NCBI GenBank assembly: GCA_002428685.1
Contig: DIXL01000010.1
Location: forward strand, 22,592-33,123
Source: Cloacimonetes bacterium UBA6081
GTDB lineage: Bacteria > Cloacimonadota > Cloacimonadia > Cloacimonadales > Cloacimonadaceae
Reading direction: 5' to 3'
Length of the DNA stretch: 10,532 nt
Shown here: positions 1 through 6,608 of the stretch, piece by piece
Layout of the letters: the number at the start of each line of letters is the position of its first letter
Position numbering within the stretch: the first letter of the stretch is position 1
The notes under the pieces: generated by a model
What the model was told of the DNA's origin: nothing
The model's input: the letters and a program-made list of their open reading frames with translations, nothing else
Databases searched by the model: none
Position numbers and translations under genes: made by a program

Positions 1-305
1 TGGATGATATCATCCTCTTCCACCGTTTGGATAAGGATCACATTAGGCAGATAGTCCGGCTGCAGCTTGCGATTTTGACCGCACGCATGGCCAAGCGCAA
101 TTTGCAGATCAGCTTTGCGGATGCGCTGGTGGATCATCTGGCAGAAGCAGGTTTTGATCCGGCCTTTGGTGCCAGACCGCTGAAACGCCTTATCCAAAAG
201 GAGCTGGAGGATGCTCTTGCCAAACGGATATTGGCAGGGAAGTTTAGCAGCGGACAGACTATTCGCTTGGATTACAATGATGCACAAGGCCTGCTGATTC
301 AGTAG
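1..305 (+). CDS. clpB: ClpB disaggregase, C-terminal end (5' part outside window)
   Basis: Reading from base 3, one open frame gives 100 residues before the TAG at 303-305. It begins inside a gene (DDIILFHRL...), so the TTG at 27 is not a real start. The segment matches the end of the second AAA+ module of ClpB: the 'IILFHRL' strand, the small helical subdomain, and FGARPLKR (bases about 162-185), which carries the sensor-2 arginine. The tail 'LAKRILAGKFSSGQTIRLD' is the usual ClpB ending. ClpB is a cytoplasmic hexameric ATPase that pulls polypeptides out of aggregates together with DnaK/DnaJ/GrpE. ClpC and ClpA share the GARPLKR region, but the surrounding residues fit ClpB better. Nothing indicates truncation at the 3' end. 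A hairpin follows 25 nt after the stop. Confidence 0.87.
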   Translation, partial: DDIILFHRLDKDHIRQIVRLQLAILTARMAKRNLQISFADALVDHLAEAGFDPAFGARPLKRLIQKELEDALAKRILAGKFSSGQTIRLDYNDAQGLLIQ

Positions 306-330
306 AAAACCAACTTTAACCATGCAATAC

Positions 331-369
331 AGAAAGCCGACCCCTAAAGGGCCGGCTTTCTTGTATATT
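331..369 (+). terminator. Hairpin terminator after clpB, possibly shared by the converging gene
   Basis: AGAAAGCCG (331-339) pairs with CGGCTTTCT (353-361). After one A/C mismatch, CCC (341-343) pairs with GGG (349-351) around a CTAAA loop. The plus-strand tail is T-rich but interrupted (TTGTATATTTT). The stem lies between the stop codons of clpB and the converging minus-strand gene, so it may end both transcripts. On the minus strand there is no U-tract after it, so termination in that direction is less certain. Confidence 0.8.
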
Positions 370-398
370 TTGTCCACCAAACAGCCGGACATTTTTAG

Positions 399-3300
399 TT
401 ATTCGTTTGTGGCAATCACCCGGTAGAACTTCTTGGAAGTTGCGGCACCACTGTAAATTAAGTTTGTAGTGTTTGTTACTAAAGTGAAGCCTGTATAGGG
501 ATCATCGCTGGATTCTACACGGTAAGTGTTTGCACCGGCAACGGAAGCCCAACTGATGGTTACAGTACCACCCGATTGCGTAATCTGCAAGATCGGAGCT
601 TCAAGAGTTCCTGCAGCATCTGAAAAGTCGCTAAGGAACCTTGCAGTAAATAGGTTGCCATCTGTTACTCGTGAATTTGGAATGCCAATAACATCCTTTG
701 CATTGGTTGGAATAATGGTTCCGATGTAATCCATATCGTAGAAAGTGGTGCGGAAGTTCATCGTTCCAGTATTCATAGGATACACAGTGCCATTTGCAAA
801 GGTTAAGATTCCATCTGCAGTATCAAAGGTAATCCCAGTAACTTTTACGAGTTCGGATTCATAATTCTCGAAATTAGTATTCAGTTCGCTCAACGTAATT
901 ACTTGAGGAACTATAACATTGCCAGTTGAGAATGGTGCTCCAGGATCGGCAATAGGTGTAAACTGCATCATTCCGCCATATTCTGCAACGGTGCCAGCTA
1001 TGTTTATTATCCCATCATAGAGATTATAGGCTGTAGTTATCACTCCGTTCAAATCATCAATTAAGATTCCACCTGTGGCATCCTGGAAGTATTTCTGATT
1101 GCGGTATGTTTGCTGGTAAGTAAGGACTGCTACCCCAGTAAGCCGATAGCTGTTTCCTGGTGTTCCGGATCTCAGTGCTGCAATAGTTGCTACATCCTGC
1201 GGAAAATCATATACTGCCGTAGCTATGGCTGAAGGATCAAAACCAGTAGCATAAGCTTTGGCTTTTATGGTTGTATCAGCACTAACCGGAATGGGGTTCA
1301 CATACTGCTGAGAGCTTTCTGTAGGATCTGTGCCGTTTGTAGTATAACGAATTACCGAATTGGGGGTGGTGCTCTGAATTGTAACGTTTATCGGATTTAC
1401 ATAAGCACCAGCCGGAGGATTATAAGTAGGCATGGCAGCATAGTTACCCATAAGATGCCAGCCAAGATAGGAAACCGTATCCATGGGATAAACATCCCAT
1501 TCTGTGCTAAGGGTTAGAAAAGCTGTTACAATGTTGTCTCCGGGATTTGGAGGATTAATAGATACACCTTGAATAATATTTGGCTTACGGACAAGGGTTT
1601 TATCTAAGGTAGAATAGCCACCGTCTGCAGTCCAAGAAGTTCCAGGATCCTGATCTATAACGCCAAAAATATCCACGAATGAGTCTGTGCTAAGCTTCCT
1701 AAGGGCAATAGCATCATCACCATTGTAGTATGTAACAGTGGAGGTTGTATCGCTTTCAGCAAGAATAGCAGCATTAGATGCTGAATTTGCAATCACGTAA
1801 ACATCACCATGAGCCAAAGTTCCTGACATCACCAATGTATTCCCTGGTGTAGCTGATCCATTCGAATATAGCTCAACTTTATAATCACTCAGGTCAACAG
1901 GTCCGCCGGTTCCATTAAATATCTCTAAAGCCTTGTTATTGCTGCCACCTTCAATATATTCGGAGAAGAACAGGTCTGCTGCCATACCGGGGGCTGGAGT
2001 AGCGGTACCACTGATAAATATCGTGTCAGGAGTTGCGTCTTGGGTGGTGTGGATAATCTGACCATTAAAGGTGCCTGCACCCACTGGATTCATGCGGACA
2101 TACACAGAGCTGTTAAAGGTTTGTGATAAAGATAAGGAGCTTAACCAGTTTCCGGTTCCGGTGGTGCTGAGTTCAAAGGGACTGCCAACGCTTAGATTAA
2201 GATTGGCAGAAGCACCTGTTGCACTAAGCGTGTAGCTTTGGGCAGCAGAGGGTGTTCCAGCTTGTGAACTGAAAGCAACCAGGTTTTGTGTGATATTCCA
2301 GACAACTGGAGGATCAAATACTTCACCGGATACAGGAACATTAACGCTCTCTGCGCCAGTGCTTGCATTTATAATGTTTCCAGCATATTCGCCACTGTAG
2401 GGTGCATTCATACGGACATAAATAGTGCCGTTGAAACTGGAGGGCACATGTATTGTAGTGGCAAAATCTGCTGGGGTAGTGGTGGAAGATACTTCAAATC
2501 CTTCCGGTGCAGTAATAGTAAACTGACCAAGCATGTCTTCACCGTAAAGGGTGTATGATCCCCATTCTGCAATATCAGCAGAGGGACTGCCAACCAAACC
2601 GGCCATGCCTTCAATGGGGGTAGTGTCGGCATGAATAACAGGTGTAGGTGGTATTATCCATAGTTGATCCCAGCTATTGGTTACGCGGATACCGTCGATT
2701 CTGCAAACCGCTGAGTTGGTGTTAGTACCTTGTCTGATAACAACAGTACCAACATCACTCAAGTCAGTACTGGTGTCTGTTGCCGTAATAGTGGGAGTTG
2801 GCTCTGCTGCACCAATTACGGGACTCACAAATAAATGTGCTGTATCATTGCTAGCCCCGCTTACTAATGAATATTTCAACACTACAAGATAGGTGGTGCT
2901 TATGTTATAGATCGCATCGGAATAAACAACAGTGGTTCCTGTGTTGGCTGCAAAAGAAACCCCAAACTTGAAGGTTGTGTCAGTATCTTTCTTGATGAAT
3001 AGTCTGGCACGGTAGGTGGTTCCAAGGGTGGTTTGCCCGAAATGCAAGAGATAATCACCGGTAGCCTGAGAAGAGGTTACATTGATTAAAGCTGAAGCAT
3101 ATACGGATCCACTTGTCTGTGATTCAAAACCGTGGTTCACATCTTCTCCAGATACTGCTAACTGCACTGCATTTCCAAAGGCAGGATAATAAGAAGGGTA
3201 GCTCAACCCAGGATTACTGACAGTAATGGGATTAGTGCCTGCTCCGCTATGTGCAGTCCAGCCAACATTAGTTAGCAGAGTGCCTTCGGCATAGTCAAAG

Positions 3301-4673
3301 TTTTCTTCCAGAAGAATTCCAGGTTGTTGCGCTTCAGCAACTGAACCTGAGACAGCCAGATCCACTGGGGTAGCACCTGTTGAAGATGATGTAATTAGTT
3401 CACTGTTGTAATTTCCAACAGCCAGTCCGGCTTTCAGGCGGACGAAAATTGAGGTGGCAGCTACAACTCCACCTGTTTGCGTAAGGGTAAGAGGCGTGGT
3501 ATAACCTGAGGCCTGCGCCAATGAAATTTCATAATTAGTAGAAGCTGCTATGCTAATATTGGCAGTGAGGTTGGTTCCGCTAATACTGAAGGTTTGGGTA
3601 GCAGATGGTCCTGATCCTACTTCATATGTAAATCCTGTAAGAGTAGTGGGGTTTACTACAATTGTGGGAGTGATAGAAGTTACTGCTCCGCTACAGGTAA
3701 CGGTTTGATTGCTTGCACCCGTGGAAGTGGCTGTAACACGTTCGCCATTATAATCACCAACAGCAAGTCCTGCTTTCAAACGGACATAAATGGTTGTAGC
3801 ACCTATAGTTCCACCAGATTGGGTTAGAGTTATCGGAGTGGCGTAACCAGAGCTTTGCGCCAAAGAAATCTCATAATTGGTAGAGGCTGCAATGCTGATG
3901 TTGGCTGTGAGGTTGCTGCCGCTAATACTAAAGGTTTGGGCAGCCGAAGGACCTGCTCCCAAGGCATAGCTGAAACCGGTTAAGGTGGTGGGATTTACGG
4001 AAATTGTGGGGGTGGGAGTTCCACCAGGCCAGGTTCCTGTTACAGAGTCTACAATATTATTGGCTACATCGCGCACTTCAATGCGTCTAATAGTTGTACC
4101 AGTTTCCACCTTCAGGTCGAAGGCACCAGTGTCCAAAGCAGAGGAAGTAGCAGTGATAAGAGACCCTGCGCTGGTGGCATCAAAGCCAAGAATAACATAC
4201 TTTTGTGTGTAGGTAGTCCAGGTAGAAAAACTAACATTTGCATTTGTAATAGATACAGGAGTTACGATAGCAGTTGCAGCGGGTAAAGCTGCTGTTTGAT
4301 AATTTGATGTATAGGGATTAAGCCTATCCCGATACGAAGCAGCATTTAGAGTGTTGTTTCCGCGTTGGAATAAAATCCACCAGGTAGATGAACTGGTTGG
4401 GGTTCCTGGAACACTTGGTCCGCTTCCATATGAAGTTGAAGTTATATAGGCATTGGTGGCAGAATTCCAGCAATTATACTGGTTGCTGCCATTATATAAA
4501 CGATAACGAGCATCATCGCTTGTATAGCCAGACACTGTCATCAACACAGCACTTTCTGAGGTAGCTGTAGAAATGTCGATCTGGGTGGGTCTTAAATCAA
4601 CAACCGCTGAAGCACCAAACATAGTGCCCATGGCTAGCAGTGCGATCACTACTAAAAATAGGGTCTTTCTCAT
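399..4673 (-). CDS. Large secreted multidomain protein (Ig-like repeats, lamin-tail, CHB_HEX_C-like, OB-like, Fn3-like)
   Basis: Read from the ATG at 4671-4673, this is a 1424-residue exported protein. That start has AAGGAGG at 4678-4684 and puts a clean signal peptide first (MRKTLFLVVIALLAMGTMFG, cleavage likely after ASA at 23); the frame is open 27 nt further upstream, which would spoil the signal peptide. Visible layout: unrecognised N-terminal domain (24-220); two near-identical Ig-like repeats (222-335, 336-446); a probable beta-sandwich beginning ILLEENFDYAEG (452-675); two diverged Ig-like repeats (678-786, 787-891); a lamin-tail domain (LFFSEYIEGGSNNKALEIFN, from 900); a chitobiase/hexosaminidase C-terminal-like domain (PTYNPPAGAYVNPINVTI, from 1082); an OB-fold-like region (1158-1353, YFQDATGGILIDD); and a Fn3-like end (1357-1424, ending FYRVIATNE). 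No catalytic motif is evident. The domains suggest an adhesive or structural cell-surface or extracellular protein. Unlike the beta-helix protein in this window it has no NPFNP-type T9SS domain, so its export route beyond the inner membrane is unclear. Confidence 0.8.
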   Translation of the reverse strand: MRKTLFLVVIALLAMGTMFGASAVVDLRPTQIDISTATSESAVLMTVSGYTSDDARYRLYNGSNQYNCWNSATNAYITSTSYGSGPSVPGTPTSSSTWWILFQRGNNTLNAASYRDRLNPYTSNYQTAALPAATAIVTPVSITNANVSFSTWTTYTQKYVILGFDATSAGSLITATSSALDTGAFDLKVETGTTIRRIEVRDVANNIVDSVTGTWPGGTPTPTISVNPTTLTGFSYALGAGPSAAQTFSISGSNLTANISIAASTNYEISLAQSSGYATPITLTQSGGTIGATTIYVRLKAGLAVGDYNGERVTATSTGASNQTVTCSGAVTSITPTIVVNPTTLTGFTYEVGSGPSATQTFSISGTNLTANISIAASTNYEISLAQASGYTTPLTLTQTGGVVAATSIFVRLKAGLAVGNYNSELITSSSTGATPVDLAVSGSVAEAQQPGILLEENFDYAEGTLLTNVGWTAHSGAGTNPITVSNPGLSYPSYYPAFGNAVQLAVSGEDVNHGFESQTSGSVYASALINVTSSQATGDYLLHFGQTTLGTTYRARLFIKKDTDTTFKFGVSFAANTGTTVVYSDAIYNISTTYLVVLKYSLVSGASNDTAHLFVSPVIGAAEPTPTITATDTSTDLSDVGTVVIRQGTNTNSAVCRIDGIRVTNSWDQLWIIPPTPVIHADTTPIEGMAGLVGSPSADIAEWGSYTLYGEDMLGQFTITAPEGFEVSSTTTPADFATTIHVPSSFNGTIYVRMNAPYSGEYAGNIINASTGAESVNVPVSGEVFDPPVVWNITQNLVAFSSQAGTPSAAQSYTLSATGASANLNLSVGSPFELSTTGTGNWLSSLSLSQTFNSSVYVRMNPVGAGTFNGQIIHTTQDATPDTIFISGTATPAPGMAADLFFSEYIEGGSNNKALEIFNGTGGPVDLSDYKVELYSNGSATPGNTLVMSGTLAHGDVYVIANSASNAAILAESDTTSTVTYYNGDDAIALRKLSTDSFVDIFGVIDQDPGTSWTADGGYSTLDKTLVRKPNIIQGVSINPPNPGDNIVTAFLTLSTEWDVYPMDTVSYLGWHLMGNYAAMPTYNPPAGAYVNPINVTIQSTTPNSVIRYTTNGTDPTESSQQYVNPIPVSADTTIKAKAYATGFDPSAIATAVYDFPQDVATIAALRSGTPGNSYRLTGVAVLTYQQTYRNQKYFQDATGGILIDDLNGVITTAYNLYDGIINIAGTVAEYGGMMQFTPIADPGAPFSTGNVIVPQVITLSELNTNFENYESELVKVTGITFDTADGILTFANGTVYPMNTGTMNFRTTFYDMDYIGTIIPTNAKDVIGIPNSRVTDGNLFTARFLSDFSDAAGTLEAPILQITQSGGTVTISWASVAGANTYRVESSDDPYTGFTLVTNTTNLIYSGAATSKKFYRVIATNE
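3342..4010 (-). repeat. Tandem 342-bp coding repeat (two copies) in the large secreted protein
   Basis: Two in-frame copies lie head to tail at 3669-4010 and 3342-3668, with a 342-nt (114-codon) period. Both contain NPTTLTGF, TFSISG, NLTANISIAASTNYEISLAQ and VRLKAGLAVG. The proteins are nearly identical through the core, while DNA differences fall mainly at third codon positions. This indicates an older duplication kept under purifying selection rather than a very recent copy. Two more distant relatives of the same Ig-like domain occur later in the protein. Confidence 0.85.
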
Positions 4674-4700
4674 CGTTCCTCCTTGAGAAATTTTAGTCAT

Positions 4701-4917
4701 ATTTCTATAAAATAACGGCCATACACCTGATTGTTATCTTATTAGGAGGGCAAATCACGTCAAGCAAAATAATCTTGATTATTGGGCGATTTCCTAAGTT
4801 GTAGAATGACAAGCAGTAAACGGTAGAATTATGCAGCAAGTGTATAATCAGTAGATTAGCTTTTGTGAGAAATGACGACACGAGTCCGTTTTAATTGGAA
4901 TCTTGCCAAGCACAATG
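4701..4917. other. AT-rich divergent intergenic DNA
   Basis: This stretch lies between the start of the minus-strand secreted-protein gene and the first REPIN-like element. Apart from the promoter candidate at 4736-4763 I see no open frame with a ribosome binding site, no tRNA cloverleaf and no convincing hairpin. It is probably plain upstream DNA. Confidence 0.5.
4736..4763 (-). promoter_or_regulatory. Candidate sigma70-type promoter of the large secreted protein gene
   Basis: On the minus strand TTGACG (4763-4758) is followed after 16 nt by TAAGAT (4741-4736). The -35 box matches 5/6 and the -10 box 4/6 of consensus. A start point near 4729 would leave a leader of about 55 nt before the ATG at 4673, with AAGGAGG at 4684-4678. 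It is found by eye only, and AT-rich DNA can produce such matches by chance. Confidence 0.4.
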
Positions 4918-5055
4918 TGTCGTTCCCGCGGAGGCGGGAATCCAGCCTTTAATAATCCTGTAGGGATGACACATTATGTTGAGGCAAATACTGGATTATC
5001 TACCGCTCTTCCAGAGCTTTTTCTGTGCTGGATTCCCGCCTCCGCGGGAACGACA
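4918..5055 (+). repeat. REPIN/MITE-like inverted-repeat element, copy 1
   Basis: This 138-bp element is bounded by perfect 29-nt inverted arms (4918-4946 and 5027-5055; left arm starts TGTCGTTCCCGCGGAGGCGG). Each arm also folds on itself: TTCCCGC-GGAG-GCGGGAA, a 7-bp stem with a 4-nt loop. The 80-bp interior holds two small hairpins, 4955-4967 (ATCCT/GGGAT, one G-U pair) and 5005-5017 (GCTCT-TCC-AGAGC). Two self-complementary REP units in inverted orientation around a spacer is the arrangement of bacterial REPINs, which are non-autonomous elements moved by RAYT transposases in other taxa. No transposase is present here and no target-site duplication is obvious. It sits between divergently transcribed genes. 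Orientation is defined arbitrarily by this copy. Confidence 0.85.
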
Positions 5056-5057
5056 GT

Positions 5058-5156
5058 ATTGCAGACAAGATGTCCGCTGCTACGGCACTTATTGCAGACA
5101 AGATGTCCGCTGCTGCGGCACTTTTTACCGACAAGATGTCCGCTGCTACATCCCCT
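5058..5156 (+). repeat. Three tandem 33-bp repeats
   Basis: Units lie at 5058-5090, 5091-5123 and 5124-5156. The first two differ at one base; the third keeps only the central part (GACAAGATGTCCGCTGCTAC) and has diverged ends. The core contains a small dyad, GACA-AGA-TGTC. The array begins two bases after the end of the first REPIN-like element. Because 33 is a multiple of three, several frames stay open through it, but none has a ribosome binding site or a believable protein. It lies 12 nt upstream of the -35 box of the lipoprotein gene. Confidence 0.85.
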
Positions 5157-5167
5157 GCACATTTTTA

Positions 5168-5196
5168 TTGACAGGATTTAATGTCCTATTTATCCT
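5168..5196 (+). promoter_or_regulatory. Sigma70-type promoter of the lipoprotein gene
   Basis: TTGACA (5168-5173, perfect -35 consensus) is followed after exactly 17 nt by TATCCT (5191-5196, 4/6 of TATAAT). Transcription from about 5203 would give a leader of about 26 nt containing TAAGGAG at 5216-5222. Spacing and placement are what a housekeeping promoter for the gene at 5229 should show. Confidence 0.6.
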
Positions 5197-5228
5197 ACTC
5201 ACACTAAGAAAGCCCTAAGGAGTTTACC

Positions 5229-5978
5229 ATGCGTAAGATTTGGTTTCTATTGATCGTCATACTGGGCATATCGGCATTGTTTATCGCTGCCTGCGGAGAT
5301 GATGATGATAACAACATCACCGATCCGAACCAGGCAGAATGGATTTTAACCTTTTTCCAGATTCCCCCAGAATTTGACCGTGCCTCATTTATGTTCGATG
5401 CCTATTGGAATGGTGAGGGCTCTGCCATTGCCGTGGGAGATACTTTTGCCCTGACTCTGGACGGTGTGAATGTTCCTGTGCAGGCATATAATTATGATAA
5501 CGAATGGTTTGTAAGTGCGTATGATTTTGTGATGCAGCCTGGAACCAACTATGAAGTGAAATTCTTCAAAAACGGCAATGAGATTTTAACTAAAACCATC
5601 AAAACCTGTTACGAAGTTACCGCTACCTTCCCCACAGCTTACGACCCCACCGAACCGGTAACCTTAAATTGGGCTGTTGCCAACAACAATCACACCCAAT
5701 TTGTCAGCGTTTCCTCCTCCAACTGGGACGCCGAGCCCCTTGATTACGATGAAGAGCTATATCAGGTTAGCAATGCCACCCGCACCTACACCATCCCAGC
5801 CAACGCTGTGCAGTATTTGGGAGTAGGAACAGAGTATGAGCTGGCCATTTTGGAATACAACAACTACTTTGCCGGCAAGAATTACATCACCACCAATCAG
5901 GGAGCGGGAAATTTTTACGAAACCCGTGTGAAGAACATCAAGAACCGTATTGACAGAGCCCTGAAACTGGCTATGTAA
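5229..5978 (+). CDS. Probable surface-exposed lipoprotein of unknown function
   Basis: The 249-residue product starts at an ATG preceded by TAAGGAG with a 6-nt spacer. It has a short basic N-terminus (MRKIW), a hydrophobic stretch, and the lipobox I-A-A-C with the lipidated Cys at residue 22, so cleavage by signal peptidase II is expected. The residues after Cys22 are GDDDDNN. An acidic run at +3 to +6 resembles the lipoprotein export signal that sends lipoproteins to the cell surface in Bacteroidetes (SDDDD-like in Bacteroides fragilis), so surface exposure is likely if this lineage has a similar system. The rest is rich in aromatic, Asn and Thr residues with alternating hydrophobics, suggesting one or two beta-sandwich domains (about 35-120 and 125-225), and ends in a basic helix (YETRVKNIKNRIDRALKLAM). 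I recognise no catalytic motif or named family. It appears to be a single-gene transcription unit with its own promoter and terminator. Confidence 0.85.
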   Translation: MRKIWFLLIVILGISALFIAACGDDDDNNITDPNQAEWILTFFQIPPEFDRASFMFDAYWNGEGSAIAVGDTFALTLDGVNVPVQAYNYDNEWFVSAYDFVMQPGTNYEVKFFKNGNEILTKTIKTCYEVTATFPTAYDPTEPVTLNWAVANNNHTQFVSVSSSNWDAEPLDYDEELYQVSNATRTYTIPANAVQYLGVGTEYELAILEYNNYFAGKNYITTNQGAGNFYETRVKNIKNRIDRALKLAM

Positions 5979-5999
5979 TTCTTTAATACTCAGCTATAT

Positions 6000-6033
6000 A
6001 ACGGGTAGCTCGCATTGGGTTTACCCGTTTTTT
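6000..6033 (+). terminator. Rho-independent terminator of the lipoprotein gene
   Basis: AACGGGTA (6000-6007) pairs with TACCCGTT (6022-6029) across a 14-nt loop, and the 3' arm runs into six Ts (6028-6033). It begins 21 nt after the TAA of the lipoprotein gene, which fits a standard intrinsic terminator. Confidence 0.85.
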
Positions 6034-6072
6034 GTTGCCCGGCACTTAGCTTATGCTTGCTCCTAAGCCTCT

Positions 6073-6382
6073 GTGCAGCCCAAAGTAGATGCCTTGATGA
6101 GTAGCCTTCCGGGGATGTTTATCGCCTTTCCGGGTGATGAAGATCAATATGACGGATGTCTGGCCGCCGGACGTGGATTTTTGCATATCAATCCTAATGG
6201 CAAGGTGGAACCCTGTCCCTTTGCTCCTTTTTCCGATACGGATTTAAAGTTTGGGACCCTGCAGGAAGCATTAAACTCCAATTATCTGGCCAAAATCCGT
6301 GCCAATCACCATTTTCTGAAAGAAGGCAAGGGCGGGATGTGCCCTGTGGGCAAACCGACAATGGGTTGAGGAGATACAACAA
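6073..6382 (+). pseudogene. Remnant of a radical SAM / SPASM-domain protein (C-terminal part, frameshifted)
   Basis: The frame from 6073 (GTG) reads ...PGMFIAFPGDEDQYDGCLAA, then GRGFLHINPNGKVEPCPFAP, then FSDTDLKFGTLQEALNSNYL and EGKGG. This is the auxiliary-cluster (SPASM-type) C-terminal region of a radical SAM protein, with GC...EPCPF as cluster-binding cysteines. The N-terminal radical SAM domain with its CxxxCxxC motif is missing: an in-frame TAA lies at 6064-6066, and the preceding terminator leaves no room for it. After GKGG the frame turns to MCPVGKPTMG and stops (TGA 6367-6369). Skipping one base, A6337, restores the family ending CALWANRQWVEE (6338-6373) and an open frame running into the REPIN-like element. 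So there are two lesions, loss of the 5' part and an apparent one-base insertion. No ribosome binding site or promoter is evident. Most likely a dead gene; the substrate of the ancestor cannot be told. Confidence 0.8.
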
Positions 6383-6431
6383 ACTACTGTTTGTAATGCC
6401 AGCACTAATGTGTTTGAACGAGATCTTGGCC

Positions 6432-6571
6432 TGTCGTTCCCGCGGAGGCGGGAATCCAGCCCTTTGATTAGTTCTGGAAGAACGACATATAAAGGTTTGG
6501 ATAGCAACATATTATGTTTCATCCCTTCGGGATTTTAACAGTACTGGATTCCCGCCTCCGCGGGAACGACA
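6432..6571 (-). repeat. REPIN/MITE-like inverted-repeat element, copy 2 (inverted relative to copy 1)
   Basis: This 140-bp element has perfect 28-nt inverted arms (6432-6459 and 6544-6571) of the same sequence as the copy at 4918-5055, each with the TTCCCGC-GGAG-GCGGGAA self-fold. The 84-bp interior aligns with copy 1 only after reverse complementing: both then read AATCC-G-AGGGATGA-ACAT near one end and TCTTCCAGA-CT near the other. Its internal hairpins are at 6521-6533 (ATCCC/GGGAT) and 6471-6483 (stem GTTCT/AGAAC). It lies between the radical SAM remnant and the 3' end of the converging B12-type radical SAM gene, where its GC-rich hairpins could also block read-through. No transposase or clear target duplication is present. 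Confidence 0.85.
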
Positions 6572-6608
6572 GTATGTTTTGCGACATGAGTAATTGGGTA
6601 AAACCCCA

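Noticed and set aside
27..305. A separate 92-residue gene starting at TTG 27
   Set aside because: The frame is open to the left edge and the residues before 27 already fit ClpB, so this is the 3' end of a longer gene.
2286..2632. Open frames on other frames inside the large secreted protein (+ 2286-2558, - 2408-2632)
   Set aside because: They overlap a continuous well-formed coding frame, have no ribosome binding sites and show no protein-family features.
4674..4700. Upstream in-frame start of the large secreted protein at 4700
   Set aside because: It would put nine polar residues (MTKISQGGT) before the signal peptide and place the strong AAGGAGG site inside the coding region; the ATG at 4673 is correctly placed for that site.
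5058..5156. CRISPR array
   Set aside because: The units are directly adjacent with no unique spacers, only three copies exist, and no cas gene is present.
4903..5218. Small open frames on both strands through the repeats (for example + 4903-5181, - 4974-5162, + 4976-5218)
   Set aside because: They exist because the 33-bp repeats and GC-rich REP arms lack stops. The translations are repeat-derived (for example CRSRGGGNP, CRSSGHLV), without a ribosome binding site or a protein-like pattern.
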